A DNA stretch of 64,000 bases from Gordionus sp. m RMFG-2023. Taxonomy: Eukaryota; Nematomorpha; Gordioida; Chordodea; Parachordodidae. Location: assembly GCF_954871325.1 (NCBI RefSeq), contig NC_088779.1:8744846-8808845 (forward strand), written 5' to 3'. Made by a program: the position numbers and the translations under genes. Positions 11,582-22,084 of the stretch are shown here, one piece after another; position 1 is the stretch's first letter; each line of letters opens with the position of its first letter. The notes beneath the pieces are model-generated. The model was not told where the DNA came from, searched no databases, and worked only from the letters and a program-made list of their open reading frames with translations.

Positions 11582-13044
11582 ATGGAATTCAAATGTATAA
11601 ATAAAAATGCTCAGAATTTATATGAGAAATTCAATGAAAAAAAAGGGGAGGACAGCGGAATCTCTGACCAAACATCAGGTTCCTCCTGCAACTTCAGTGT
11701 TATATCAGATACACTGAGCACGATCGATAAGGATAGCAATCGAGATTCAGCATGCATCAAAGATACGATTCACTCCATTGCCAAACCGATAGATTCTAAA
11801 ATTTTGATGTATAAAGTCGTGGATAAATTGGTAGACTCAACTCTGGCCGCGAATAAAAGTTCTAACCTTCAAATGAAGTTTGAAATAAGAAATCCTTATC
11901 CAAATGAAATACGAAAAATATATGATTGGAGGAAAGAAGAATTTGGCCATAGAACTCATTGGGATTATTTTATGTCGCTTTACAATTGTTATCCATCTGG
12001 CTGGATAGTCGCAGTTGATGAAAAGGGCAAGATATTAGGTATATTAATATATAAAAAAATGTTATTTATTCACGATTAATAATAAAATAGGATATAAAAA
12101 TTCAAGATCAACTAATTATTATTTATTATTATGTAATAGGATCAATATTTGCAATGAATATGAACGACGATCAAGCCTTTGGTGGAATATTCGCTGTTAA
12201 AAAATCATACAGATGCCATGGAATCGGTGGTCAATTATGGAAGGTCCGTTTAAATCACATTGGTAATCGCAATTTCGGAATCAATGCTGTCGAATCTCGA
12301 ATAGTACCGAACGAAAAACTAGGAATGAAACTAGCATTCAGAAGTAAATTAATATATCCCAAAAATATATAGAATTTATTTTTTTCCCCTTATAATATAG
12401 TGTCAAAATATTACGGAAGACTTACTTCGAGCGTCATTAATGCTTTCAAGCTCAAATTTATCCATAAATCTGACGATTATACCTTTAATAAATTGTCCAA
12501 CATACAACAAATCTCTCAAGGAAATGACAAATCTCTGATGCGTTTACTCATAGACTATGACACGCAGATAAATACGGTATCTCGTTCTCAATTTATAGAA
12601 GAGGCAGTGAGCCATTATGAACACACGATAACTATTGTATGCACAGAAGATATCACTATTATAAAAAATGATAATAAAATAGAAAAGTTTCCTAAAGTAG
12701 TTGGATACGGAATGTTGAAGCCTACTATCGAAGGTTACTCCATACAGCCCCTCCATGCAAATTCTCCAGATATTGCAGAATCGATATTCAGACATTTGCT
12801 TAATTACATGACACCTAATTCCCTCATTGACATAACAATAATCGACGATGACAGAAAATTCCCTGCCAAGACGTTGACCGATGCCTTAGAAAATATGGCT
12901 CGCCTAAGATGCGTTAAAAACATCATAGCAAATTTGGAACTCGAACTAGAATACCACTTGTATCGGATGTATTCAAAAGGTGACGTTTCTTTGCCCACCA
13001 ATAAAGTGTTCGCCATGAATAGTTCCGAGGCATTTTCGTTGTAA
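11582..13044 (+). CDS. GNAT-family N-acetyltransferase, three exons, 434 aa
   Basis: Exons are 11582-12038, 12140-12343 and 12401-13044. Both introns (101 and 57 bp) have GT..AG ends and phase 1, and the joined frame stays open for 434 residues. After a Ser/Asp-rich N-terminus (about 1-95) comes a GNAT fold: the IRNPYPNEIRKIYDWRKEE start at about 100, a WDYFMSLYNCYPSGWIVAVD strand region, then the acetyl-CoA-binding motif at 172-186 with Y176-R177-C-H-G180-I-G182, the R-x-x-G-x-G loop that grips the pyrophosphate. The second half (about 220-434) resembles the C-terminal YitH/HolE-type (formerly DUF1248) acyltransferase domain. Family membership is an inference from these motifs and the substrate is unknown. 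The methionine at 221 spans the second splice junction. A dead paralogue lies at 19091, supporting a real gene family. Confidence 0.8.
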
Positions 13045-13589
13045 AAGAAAATAATTTTTGATATTTTGTACAAACGCATTTGAATTTGTATACCATTTTA
13101 TATATACTATAAATTTTGTCTTTATTTAGTTCATACTATAATATTAATAAAAGATAAATATTATAACTTTACATTTTATTTCGTCCAAATTAAGTTAAAA
13201 AAATAAAAGGAAACGTCAAAAAATTTAGAATCTTACTCAAGAGATATTAAGCCACTAAAGTGAAAGAAAATATTTTCAATATTCGTCAGATTTACTTAAT
13301 ACTACATATGATACTTCAAAAAAAATCCTACATTTGAAAAAAAGTAACGTGTTAGTTATCGTTACCTTGTGAAAAAACGAAACGCCTTATTTAAAAAAAG
13401 CTACGCGATATAAAAAATTTAATACTATTTTAAAATTATCAAAACTACTTCAAGTATAATCATTATCGACATAAATTATAATCGATGAATGTTTCTACAA
13501 AAATTATGACTTTTGAAATCTAAACGGTGATTAGTCATGAGGAGCATAACATGTCTTCAAAATGTTACGTTAATTTTCTAACAAATAAG
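13045..13589. other. 3' flank of the GNAT gene and intergenic DNA
   Basis: Besides the poly(A) signal, this AT-rich stretch shows no gene. A small plus-strand frame beginning at 13527 runs into the minisatellite and is dominated by its repeats, so it is not called. Confidence 0.4.
13146..13151 (+). terminator. Poly(A) signal AATAAA after the GNAT gene
   Basis: AATAAA about 100 bases beyond the stop codon of the GNAT gene, at a suitable distance for 3'-end processing. The motif occurs often by chance in this composition. Confidence 0.4.
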
Positions 13590-14050
13590 GTGTTCAGTAG
13601 TGTTGTTAAAACGCCGCTAGTCGCGACCCCGACCCAAAGCTCGGGTCGTTTTATTCGACTCCGACTCAATGTTTGGGTCGTTTTTTTCGACTTCGACCCG
13701 AGTTCAAGCCGAAAAAAACGACTTCGACCCAAAATATGGGTCGTTTTTTTCGACTTCGACCCAAGCCCAAGCCGAAAAAAACGACCTCGACCCAAAATAT
13801 GGGTCGTTTTTTACGACTCCGACTCAAAATTTGGGTTGTATTTTTCGACTCAAACTTGAAATTTGGGTCGTATTTTTCGACTCAAACTTGAAGTTAGGGT
13901 CGCATTTTTCGACTCCAACTTGAAGTTTAGATCGTATTTTTCGACTCCAACTCAAAGTTTGGGTCGTTTTTCTGACTCAGACTCAAACATCGGGTCGTTT
14001 TATTCAATCCGACCCAAAATATGGATCGTTTTTTTTAAGACGCCTTAAAG
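13590..14050. repeat. GGGTCG-type minisatellite behind a hAT-like end
   Basis: A degenerate tandem array is made of units such as ATGGGTCGTTTTTTTCGACT followed by CGACCCAA, with a unit of roughly 30 to 60 bases. Each unit contains the self-complementary pair GGGTCG/CGACCC, so the array can fold into many small hairpins. It begins at 13598 with TAGTGTTGTTAAAACG, the terminal motif of the local hAT-type elements, preceded by GTGTTCAG. All three plus-strand frames are partly open because of the repeat, which gives misleading reading frames; none looks like a real protein. Confidence 0.7.
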
Positions 14051-14081
14051 TTAGGGTTGCTTTTTTTCACCTAACCAAATA

Positions 14082-14290
14082 TGAACTTTTTCAAATTTTT
14101 TTAAAGGAAATAGCTAAAAATATATATTCTAAACATGTTAAATTAAAAATTCAGTGAGGATGTATCATAGATAGGTGACATTTGTCATATTCGTTATTTT
14201 TGAACCTTTTTTAATTTTTTAAAGGAAATAGCTAAAAATATATATTCTAAACATGTTAAATTAAAAATTCAGTGAGGATGTATCACAGAT
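14082..14290. repeat. Direct duplication of the outer end of the left arm
   Basis: About 86 bases from TGAACTTTTTCAAATTTTTT (14082) are repeated from 14201. Both copies share AAAGGAAATAGCTAAAAATA and AAAATTCAGTGAGGATGTAT. They are separated by about 35 unique bases. The right arm at 16600 has one copy, so the duplication occurred on the left only. Confidence 0.7.
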
Positions 14291-16600
14291 AAGGGACAAA
14301 AAATGGTTATTATATATACGAGTAGTTAGGTACATAATAATCCTTAAGTGATAAAATGAGATGCTAATATATTTCTTGTAATTTTAATTTATAATAAAAT
14401 TCTTAAATATGTTATTGTCATAGACTGGGTTAGAAAATCAACTATCACATAAACTCATCTATGTTTTATTCATATTATATTTTTAAGTTTGAGGATATAA
14501 AAATATTTCTTCTTTGAAGTTACTAGTTAGGATAAAATTTACTTGGCACATCTTACAATGATATTTATACCTTGTTTTTTTTTTCGAGAATAAATTTTAT
14601 GCGATATCTCTTGAAGGAAATTACATATCATTGTACAGAGAATTAACTTTGTATATATTATCTGCACCCATATCTTTTATATCAATCTCTATCGATGACA
14701 TTTTAAATTATATTGGAAACTAGATTGTGTAGATTTCTAAATATTAATTTAAAATAAGATGCTAGAATTAATTATAGATATATCTTAATAATTTGTATAT
14801 GCATTTATTATTTAAAATCTCTCGTTTTAACCCTATTTAGCAAGAAAAATATTGACTAATCCTGAAAATTGGACAACTTTTATTAATAAAATTTATGTTA
14901 ATCTCTAAAATTGAATTATAATTTTAAAAACAAAAAATGAATAAAAAAAAAAATTAAAATTTAATTTGGCTACCCTCAAAAATAATAAAAAAAATTTGGA
15001 AAGTTAAAAAAAATGATTATTAATCATATCCCTATCCCTAACAATGAAGAAAAGAAAAAATCTCAACAAATTTGCCGTCTAGCTGGTGCCACGCCATGTA
15101 AAATAAAATATCTTTTTTAATTTTAGAATTTAAATAGTCACTTCACTTCCATATGGAATTTTTAAACTAATAAAACAATAAATTTTTTTTATAAGTATTT
15201 GCGATTCCGGATGCATTTTTTTAATATAAAATATGAATTTTTTTAAATATAATTTAGTAATTTAGGCGAGCCATATTTTTCAAAAATGTAGTGTTAAGTC
15301 GAGTTTTTTTAAGTCGTACTGTAATTCTGAGCGTTTTCCGTACTTTTGCATGATGGCTAAAGATTTTTTGTCGCAGCAAAGTACATCCGTTGAGAACGAG
15401 CGTGTTTTCTCAAGAGGGGTGGACACCGTAACAAATAAAAGAAATCGCATGGCCTCCGAAACACTTAAACAGTGTTTATGTTTAAATTCATGGGATATCA
15501 ATATCATGAATAATAAATTTTATACATAATTTTTATATCTATATATATTGTTAAATTAAATTTTTTGTACATTAATAAATATATATAATTTAAATAAAAA
15601 TATTTAAACTATAAATGTATCAAATATTTAAATGTTTTGAGCTTAGTGTTCTTGTTTCAGGCTGTTGTTTTTTATGAATACTGGAGAATATTAGTGTTTT
15701 AATATTATTTGACTTTAAATTGATAACTAAAATAGTTTTTGATATTAAGATTTAGAATTTTGAACACTTGAGAAAAATTACACATTAAAATTAATACTGG
15801 GATTAACTTTGAACCATGTTATAAAGCGCTTACTTTTTTTCAGGCGTTAATTATTCACTATTTTATTAAGTAGAATATTATAAGAGCAATTTTTCTAATA
15901 GATTATATAAAGGTATAGATATCTATTATCAATTACAGAATTAGTCAATATTTTTCTTGCTAAATAGGCTTAAAACGAGAGATTTTAAATAATAAATGCA
16001 TATACAAATTATTAAGATATATCTATAATTAATTCTAGCATCTTAATCTTTTAAATTAATATTTAGAAATCTACACAATCTAGTTTCCAATATAATTTAA
16101 AATGTCATCGATAGAGATTGATATAAAAGATATGGGTGCAGATAATATATACAAAGTTATTTCTCTGTACAATGATATGTAATTTCCTTCATGAGATATC
16201 GCATAAAATTTATTCTCGAAAAAAAACAAATATAAATATCATTGTAAGATGTGCCAAGTAAATTTTATCCTAACTAGTAACTTCAAAGAGAAAATATTTT
16301 TATATCCTCAAACTTAAAAATATAATATGAATAAAACATAGATGAGTTTATGTGATAGTTGATTTTCTAACCCAGTCTATGACAATAACATATTTAAGAA
16401 TTTTATTATAAATTAAAATTACAAGAAATATATTAGCATCTCATTTTATCACTTAAGGATTATTATGTACCTAACTACTCGTATATATAATAACCATTTT
16501 TTGTCCCTTATCTGTGATACATCCTCACTGATATTTTAATTTAACATGTTTAGGATATATTTTTTTAGCTATTTCCTTTAAAAAAATTTGAAAAAGTTCA
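14201..16600. mobile_element. Foldback-like element with ~670-bp inverted arms
   Basis: The left arm (about 14201-14872) and right arm (about 15930-16600) are inverted copies. For example GATAAGGGACAAAAAATGGT at 14287 and its complement near 16500 are followed by hundreds of bases with only a few differences (roughly 98 percent by eye). The spacer of about 1.06 kb contains the C-terminal end of a hAT transposase on the plus strand (15350-15529). Very long, nearly identical arms suggest either a recent foldback-type transposon or a recent inverted duplication. GTGTTCAGTAG occurs just outside the right arm (16601) and also at 13590, so the unit may begin at the minisatellite. The arms can form a very stable hairpin. 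Confidence 0.65.
15350..15529 (+). pseudogene. hAT transposase C-terminal (dimerisation) fragment
   Basis: A 59-codon frame reads MAKDFLSQQSTSVENERVFS followed by a TNKRNRMASETLKQCLCLNS segment. This is the classic hAT C-terminal dimerisation region (family pattern: FL-x-I-P-A-T-S-x-x-S-E-R-x-F-S, then K-R-x-R-L-x-P-x-x-x-x-x-L-x-x-L). Only this end remains open; upstream frames are interrupted, so the catalytic RNase-H-like part is lost. It sits between the two inverted arms and probably shows the ancestry of the element. Confidence 0.75.
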
Positions 16601-16611
16601 GTGTTCAGTAG

Positions 16612-18790
16612 CATTTTTAACATAATTTTTTTTTAAAGTATAATAAATTTTTCTTTGTAGAATTTATTCTGCTGGACACTTAATTTTGTCTCTTTTATTA
16701 TTCATTTTTTTTACTATTTATATTTAAGAATTATAATTTAATAATTATGAATTTATAAAAATGTGAGAAAAATAAAGAAAGCCCTTTTTATAAGTTCGGC
16801 CTTATTAAAATATATTTTTCAAATGTGACTAGATACCGATGCAGATACATTTTTATAATAATATATAAACCTATATAATAATAATGTTAGAAAAATAACT
16901 TATATAGGAATATATCTAGATAGTTATGCGCATAAAATAAATTTTTAGGGAAAATTCCATTCTTTTTTTAAAAAAAATAACAAGTTTACTGAGGTTTTTT
17001 TATAAAATCCAATCATAATAACTTATAATCTGCAAACAATCTAATAGAAACCGCGTCAAAGTAGCGATAGAGGTTTACTGTTCACCTTCATTTATTGGAT
17101 CCCTTAAAGTTTCCCTAAATATGTATGGCTATGCTCAATATTCGATTAATTAATCCAATAAAAAAAATTAATTTAAAAAAACGTTTTTAGTACCCATTGA
17201 TCAAATGTAGAGTTGTACATTTACAAAAAAAAATGACGCATTCGAATTTATAATATTTTATATTAATATAATCCTAAAACTTTAGGCTGCATCCCAAAAA
17301 GTAAGAATTTACATAATTAGTTTACCACTTTAAATACCCCATTTAATAATGATAGAAAGGAAAGTTGCGAGTGACTAGGGAATAAATGGCCACAATAATC
17401 ATGACTAATTTTATCATTAAGATTATAAATGATGTGTGTATTAATTTAAATATTAGTATATTTTTATAATTATAAGTTATTAATAGTAAACCTTATTGCC
17501 ATGACCTGAACCAATATCGGTTCGGGTTCAGATAAAAATAACAGATGAGGTTTGTTTTGGAAAGGTCTCCATGAATATATTCTATATTTTTATAGTTCAT
17601 ATTAGTGATAAATTCTTTATGTTATTCCTTTATATTCATCTTTATCTTGCTATACAAAAAATAATATCAAATCGAAATCTTTAATTTCAAAAACAAATTA
17701 TTAACATTAATATAGGTCGGCTCTGTCTCATTTTAGGACCATATTATAGCTCATTCAACTAACGAGTATTCCGTTATAATATGTCTATCCACAGTAAACC
17801 CTAAAACAAATTATTTATTGTTGGATTCATATTTTACGAATAGAAGATGGATTTATTCGATTCAAAAATTAGATTTTAAAATGGATAAAACAAAAATATT
17901 TTTTTCGAATAATATCATTTTCATCATTTGATTAGAATCAATATTCATCGTGTTGTTCAAAAATATTAGTATATTAAAAGTAATTATTCCAAATATCAAA
18001 ATAATGTTTTTGTAAATGTTTTAAAGTTAAAATCCTAAATATTCAAAATTAATCGTAAGAATATTATGTTTCTTGTAAATGTTTTAAAGCTTAAAATTAT
18101 AGCAATTTTATTTATTTTTTTCTTGATACAAAATTATTACATTATTTCAAGCGGGTCGGAAACTATGATAAATTTTTTTAGGCCGCATCTTCCTCCAATC
18201 TATAAATCCATTTTTTAAAAAAAATCTAAATTTAATAATCTATTGGGCTATGTCCTGGTTCTACTTATTTTAAACAGCTTTTGACTGGCACAACTCTCTA
18301 TTTTGGTTTGTTTTAGGTGTTTGGTGGCACTGTTATTTTTCATATTTTTTATTATAATTTTTATTATTCGCAGTTATATAGCCGGCTAGCTGGTTTTAGT
18401 ATAAGTCGAAACAGGACACACCCTTAGGAATTAATTGGATACGTACGAAAACGAATACTACCATTATTCGATATCTTATTTGTTGTATTTGATTCTATTA
18501 AGAACTTTTAAAATAATAATTTTTATCTTAATTAAATGATTAAGGATTATTGGGATGAACTCAATCTTTTATGTAAATAATATTACAAACTAACATTATA
18601 CTAACTATCCATTTACTTTTACTAAGTTTGTTATTCTTAAATAAGGTATTTATTTCTAAGAAAATATTTATCAAATTTTAACTTAACAAGTTATTTAGAA
18701 ATACGTTTTATTTTAGTAATATTTTTTTTTATAATCATCTATATTTTTAATTTTTTATAATTGTTTCAAAGTATTCCTTTATTATGTAGA
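16612..18790. other. Intergenic stretch, nothing identified
   Basis: About 2.2 kb of AT-rich DNA between the inverted-repeat element and the duplicated GNAT segment. A GTTCGGGTTCAG patch near 17520 and a few short CG-containing words occur, but no gene, tRNA or bounded repeat was recognised. Confidence 0.4.
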
Positions 18791-19002
18791 TATAAGTAAA
18801 TGAAGACTATCGTAAAAACGATTAGGAAAAAAACCCATAAAATTATCCTTCTAAACGTTTTATATTATTAAACATTTCTATTGTCTATAATTTATATTTA
18901 AAAGAATCGATTAATATAAAGGTGACGAGAAAAAAAATTACCATCGTATATCTAGAAAAAACTGGATATTGAATCCTAACTTTTGTAAAAAAAATGCAAT
19001 AC

Positions 19003-19010
19003 TATAAAAA
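19003..19010 (+). promoter_or_regulatory. TATA-like element upstream of the GNAT pseudogene
   Basis: TATAAAAA about 80 bases before the pseudogene start codon, at the place equivalent to CTATATATAG at 11463. Further upstream similarity (ACGATTAGGAAAAAAA, ATTTCTATTGTCT) shows the promoter region was duplicated with the gene. Confidence 0.35.
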
Positions 19011-19090
19011 GGGTCTACTCATTTAATAAATTATTAAATATAACTTTTCTTAATTTTTAAAAATTATTTGATAATTTTTAACTTAAACTA

Positions 19091-20028
19091 ATGGATTTCA
19101 AAAATGCACCTAATTATGCTCAAGAAAGAATGGCGGAAGACAACGGATTCTCAGACCTAACAATCATTTCATCTTTCAACTTTAGTGCGAACTCGAATTC
19201 CCTTCTCAGGATTGATGCAACTGACACCAAGAGATATTTAGAATGGATCAATGATAATATTTTATCTCTAACTAAGTCGATAAAGTCCAGATTTGCAGAA
19301 ACTGAAGTCATCAACTCATAAATCTAATACCAATCACAAATAGAAATTTGAGAGGGGATCACTGGGATTATTTGATGTCTCTTTATAATTGCTATCCATC
19401 TAACTAAATCGTGGTAGTTTGACATAGAATGAAAGATAATAGGCAAGACATTCTTTCTTTCTTATAAATTGACTAGGAAATTATAATTTTATCAGATTTT
19501 AAAAAAATTTTTATAAGAGAAATATTCGCTGTAAAAAAAAGCAGTATAGTTGTCAAGGCGCAGGCAAGCAGTTATGAAACTTCAGTTTAAGTCACTCACA
19601 TTGGAAAATGCAATTTAGTCAGTGCTGTTGAATCCAGGACTTATAAATTATTGTTATTCAAACTGTCTAGATATTATGAATTAATTGGAAGATATCCCTA
19701 CTAGCAATTAACTCGAATTATATATTCACTAAAATGGCAAATATAAATTTCTGTTTTATTCGCTCAACGATTACGATAAAGAAATTAAGACAATATCAGG
19801 AGTAGTTTTTTCAAGAGACCATACATCATTTCGAACACACTATAACGGTAGTATGCACTGAGAATATTAATATAGAAAACGATGATCGAAACAAAATCAA
19901 AAAATAGGGCAAACCAGTGTGCGACGGAATGTTGTCGTTTCGAAGCTTGCACCAAGATCCTTTATGCGGATTCGCCAGTTATAGCGGAATCATTATTTCG
20001 ACAGCTTTTCAGTCATATTTTTGAAACA
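19091..20028 (+). pseudogene. Decayed duplicate of the GNAT acetyltransferase gene
   Basis: A second copy of the 11582 gene, on the same strand about 7.5 kb away. It opens with ATG and 75 intact codons (MDFKNAPNYAQERM..., with EDNGFSDLTI against EDSGISDQTS in the intact gene). It then continues in shifting frames with clear matches: WDYLMSLYNCYPS, IFAVKKS, THIGKCNLVSAVESRT, SRYYELIGR, FEHTITVVCTEN. The frame is interrupted after codon 76 and repeatedly afterwards. The acetyl-CoA loop is lost, and similarity ends near 20028, before the equivalent of the last ~70 residues. AT-rich non-coding bases remain at the first intron position, so this was a DNA duplication rather than a retrocopy. The intact 76-codon start could still be expressed, but that is speculation. 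Confidence 0.75.
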
Positions 20029-21639
20029 TGTAATTATTGCTAAAATATTTGCATTTTTGTTTTATACTCAATGTTATATCGATATGTACATTTTAAATTT
20101 AATATGGATAATAATTATAAATGGAAATAAAATATTTATAAAAAATAAATTTAATAAAGAACCATATATTTTTTAAGTTGTTTAAAAATTTTCTAGGTTA
20201 GTTTAATTATAAATATTTTAATTTATTAATGAGTTGCAATGCAATATAAAAAACATTTCGTCGTATTCAAAGGATAAATTGAAATTAAACGATTTAATAG
20301 TAAGGTCTGTTTCAAAACTTAGCAAAATAATGTTTCTCAATAGAAATCTAAATGCAATTTTCAGGCCTAACAACATTATTTCTGTCTTGACTCGAAATTA
20401 GGTTTATTTCGTTTAGTTCTTAAGGTATTACAGTTCAAACGCTGCTTAATCTAGGTTAAAAAGGGGGTGGACTGGCCATAAAACCAGGTGGACATTTTCT
20501 CCACAAGGCCGCGAGAAAATGAAGATTTTTGACGCCGATCAGAGGGAAATATCAAATAAGAGGCCAGTTAGAAAAATAAAATATTTATGTTCACATTATT
20601 TTCTCTTACAATTTATTTATTTTAATGATATCTCTATTATTTGAATATCAAATTCCTTGAGAATTATCATGTCGTTTACTATATTTTAATGCAATCATTA
20701 ACGTCGCTTGATATAACCACGTACTTTTCTTTGTTTTTTTTCAAATAAAGTGAAAACGCTTCAGTTTGATTAGAGTGAGAGCTAAGTTTTGATTAATTTA
20801 TTCTATTATATTTTTGTTCATTGATTTATTGTAGAAATGATACAGCCAACATTTGTGATTGTATTTCTTGTTCTTAATACATTGAAATTAAATAAAACCC
20901 AGATACAATAATTTTATTAAAATAAATTTTGATCTTATTTTTTTATGTTTTTTTAAATATTTATTAATTGATTAATTTATGTTATTTTATTAATAACTAA
21001 GCTCAACGAACACAGTTAAAATCTTACCTAATATTTGGATTACAACAATTTACTTATCATTTGCAAAAATTTTCAGTAAAATTTATGTAAACCAAATATA
21101 ATATAATCGAGATATATGTGAGATGTCAAATATGCTGCTGGTCTAAAAGTAGCTGGTACTGATAGAACAACTTAAATTATCTTTCTTTGATAAATCAATA
21201 CCTAATACTAGTACTTCATGTAAAAAAAAAAAATTTTTAAGGAATATCAACAACTGCCTCCCATTCACATCTACCTGAAACAATTATATTGTCTGAAACA
21301 TCTTCATTTATTATTGCATCAGTTCAAATTGCCACCACCTACTATAATATCAACCATTACAGAAGATAGCATATTGACGAACAAAAACAATAGCTAGGAT
21401 ATGCGTTTCTTACTTTTATAGACATTTTTTTTAATTTTTATGTTTTACCTGGTTAAAGGGGTTAATATTTTCATTATTATAAAATATTATATCACATCAC
21501 TTTTCTAAGTTATAAAGTTATAATTATACAATGAGATAGCATCATATTTAAAAAATATAGACAATTGATGTCTGGTTGTTAAAAAAAATATTTTTTTGTC
21601 AAAATTTTTGTTATACACTCCTAGCGTTTATCTTATCCT
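20029..21639. other. Intergenic stretch
   Basis: AT-rich DNA. A GC-richer patch at about 20460-20580 (GGTGGACTGGCCATAAAACC, CTCCACAAGGCCGCGAG) is unusual but shows no structure I can name. Around 21230-21420 the minus strand has short open pieces that may go with the fragment at 21640. Confidence 0.35.
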
Positions 21640-21850
21640 ATCGATCAATAATGCCTTCACATATTTCACAGAGTGGATTATTGATATCGGAAACAATTTT
21701 ACCATATATAGGAATATTAACGCCAACGCATTCATCTGTAACAATTTCAACATCTATTCTTTTAAAGAGCTATGTCACAAATCGATTCAGGAGATTCTAC
21801 AGTATCTCTTTTAGAATTCTATATGCATACACATGAAAATTTTAAGTTGC
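21626..21850 (-). pseudogene. Unrecognised degenerate coding fragment
   Basis: On the minus strand a piece of about 43 codons reads LFKRIDVEIVTDECVGVNIP then IYGKIVSDINNPLCEICEGI. It is preceded in another frame by TVESPESICDIA, which would join it smoothly if one base had been lost. The composition looks protein-like (few Asn/Lys runs, a C-x-x-C pair) unlike the surrounding AT-rich DNA. I do not recognise the family. Longer plus-strand frames over the same bases look like shadows. It is probably a remnant of a host gene or transposon protein. Confidence 0.3.
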
Positions 21851-22084
21851 AATTAACAGCTACTAGACCTCACAAACAATAAATAATAAATATGATAAAT
21901 TATATTATATAAAGGTAATGGGTGAAAAAATACTTATAAATGGATTACAATAAAACTAATATGCAAAAAATCCAAAGCTATGTAATGCTCAATTGCCTGG
22001 CATTTGCAGTATGCCAAAACACTTCACAACAGGCTCAACAAATTTTCAACATATGCATTCAGAACAAGTCATTTGATAATTCAA
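21851..22084. other. Flank of the LINE
   Basis: AT-rich DNA beyond the LINE 3' end. Small plus-strand frames here run into the LINE antisense and are not genes. Confidence 0.35.

Noticed and set aside
13527-14048. Overlapping reading frames rich in FDFDP, EKND and WVVFF repeats
   Set aside because: They arise from the GGGTCG minisatellite being partly open in all frames; no start context, domain or splice structure supports a protein.
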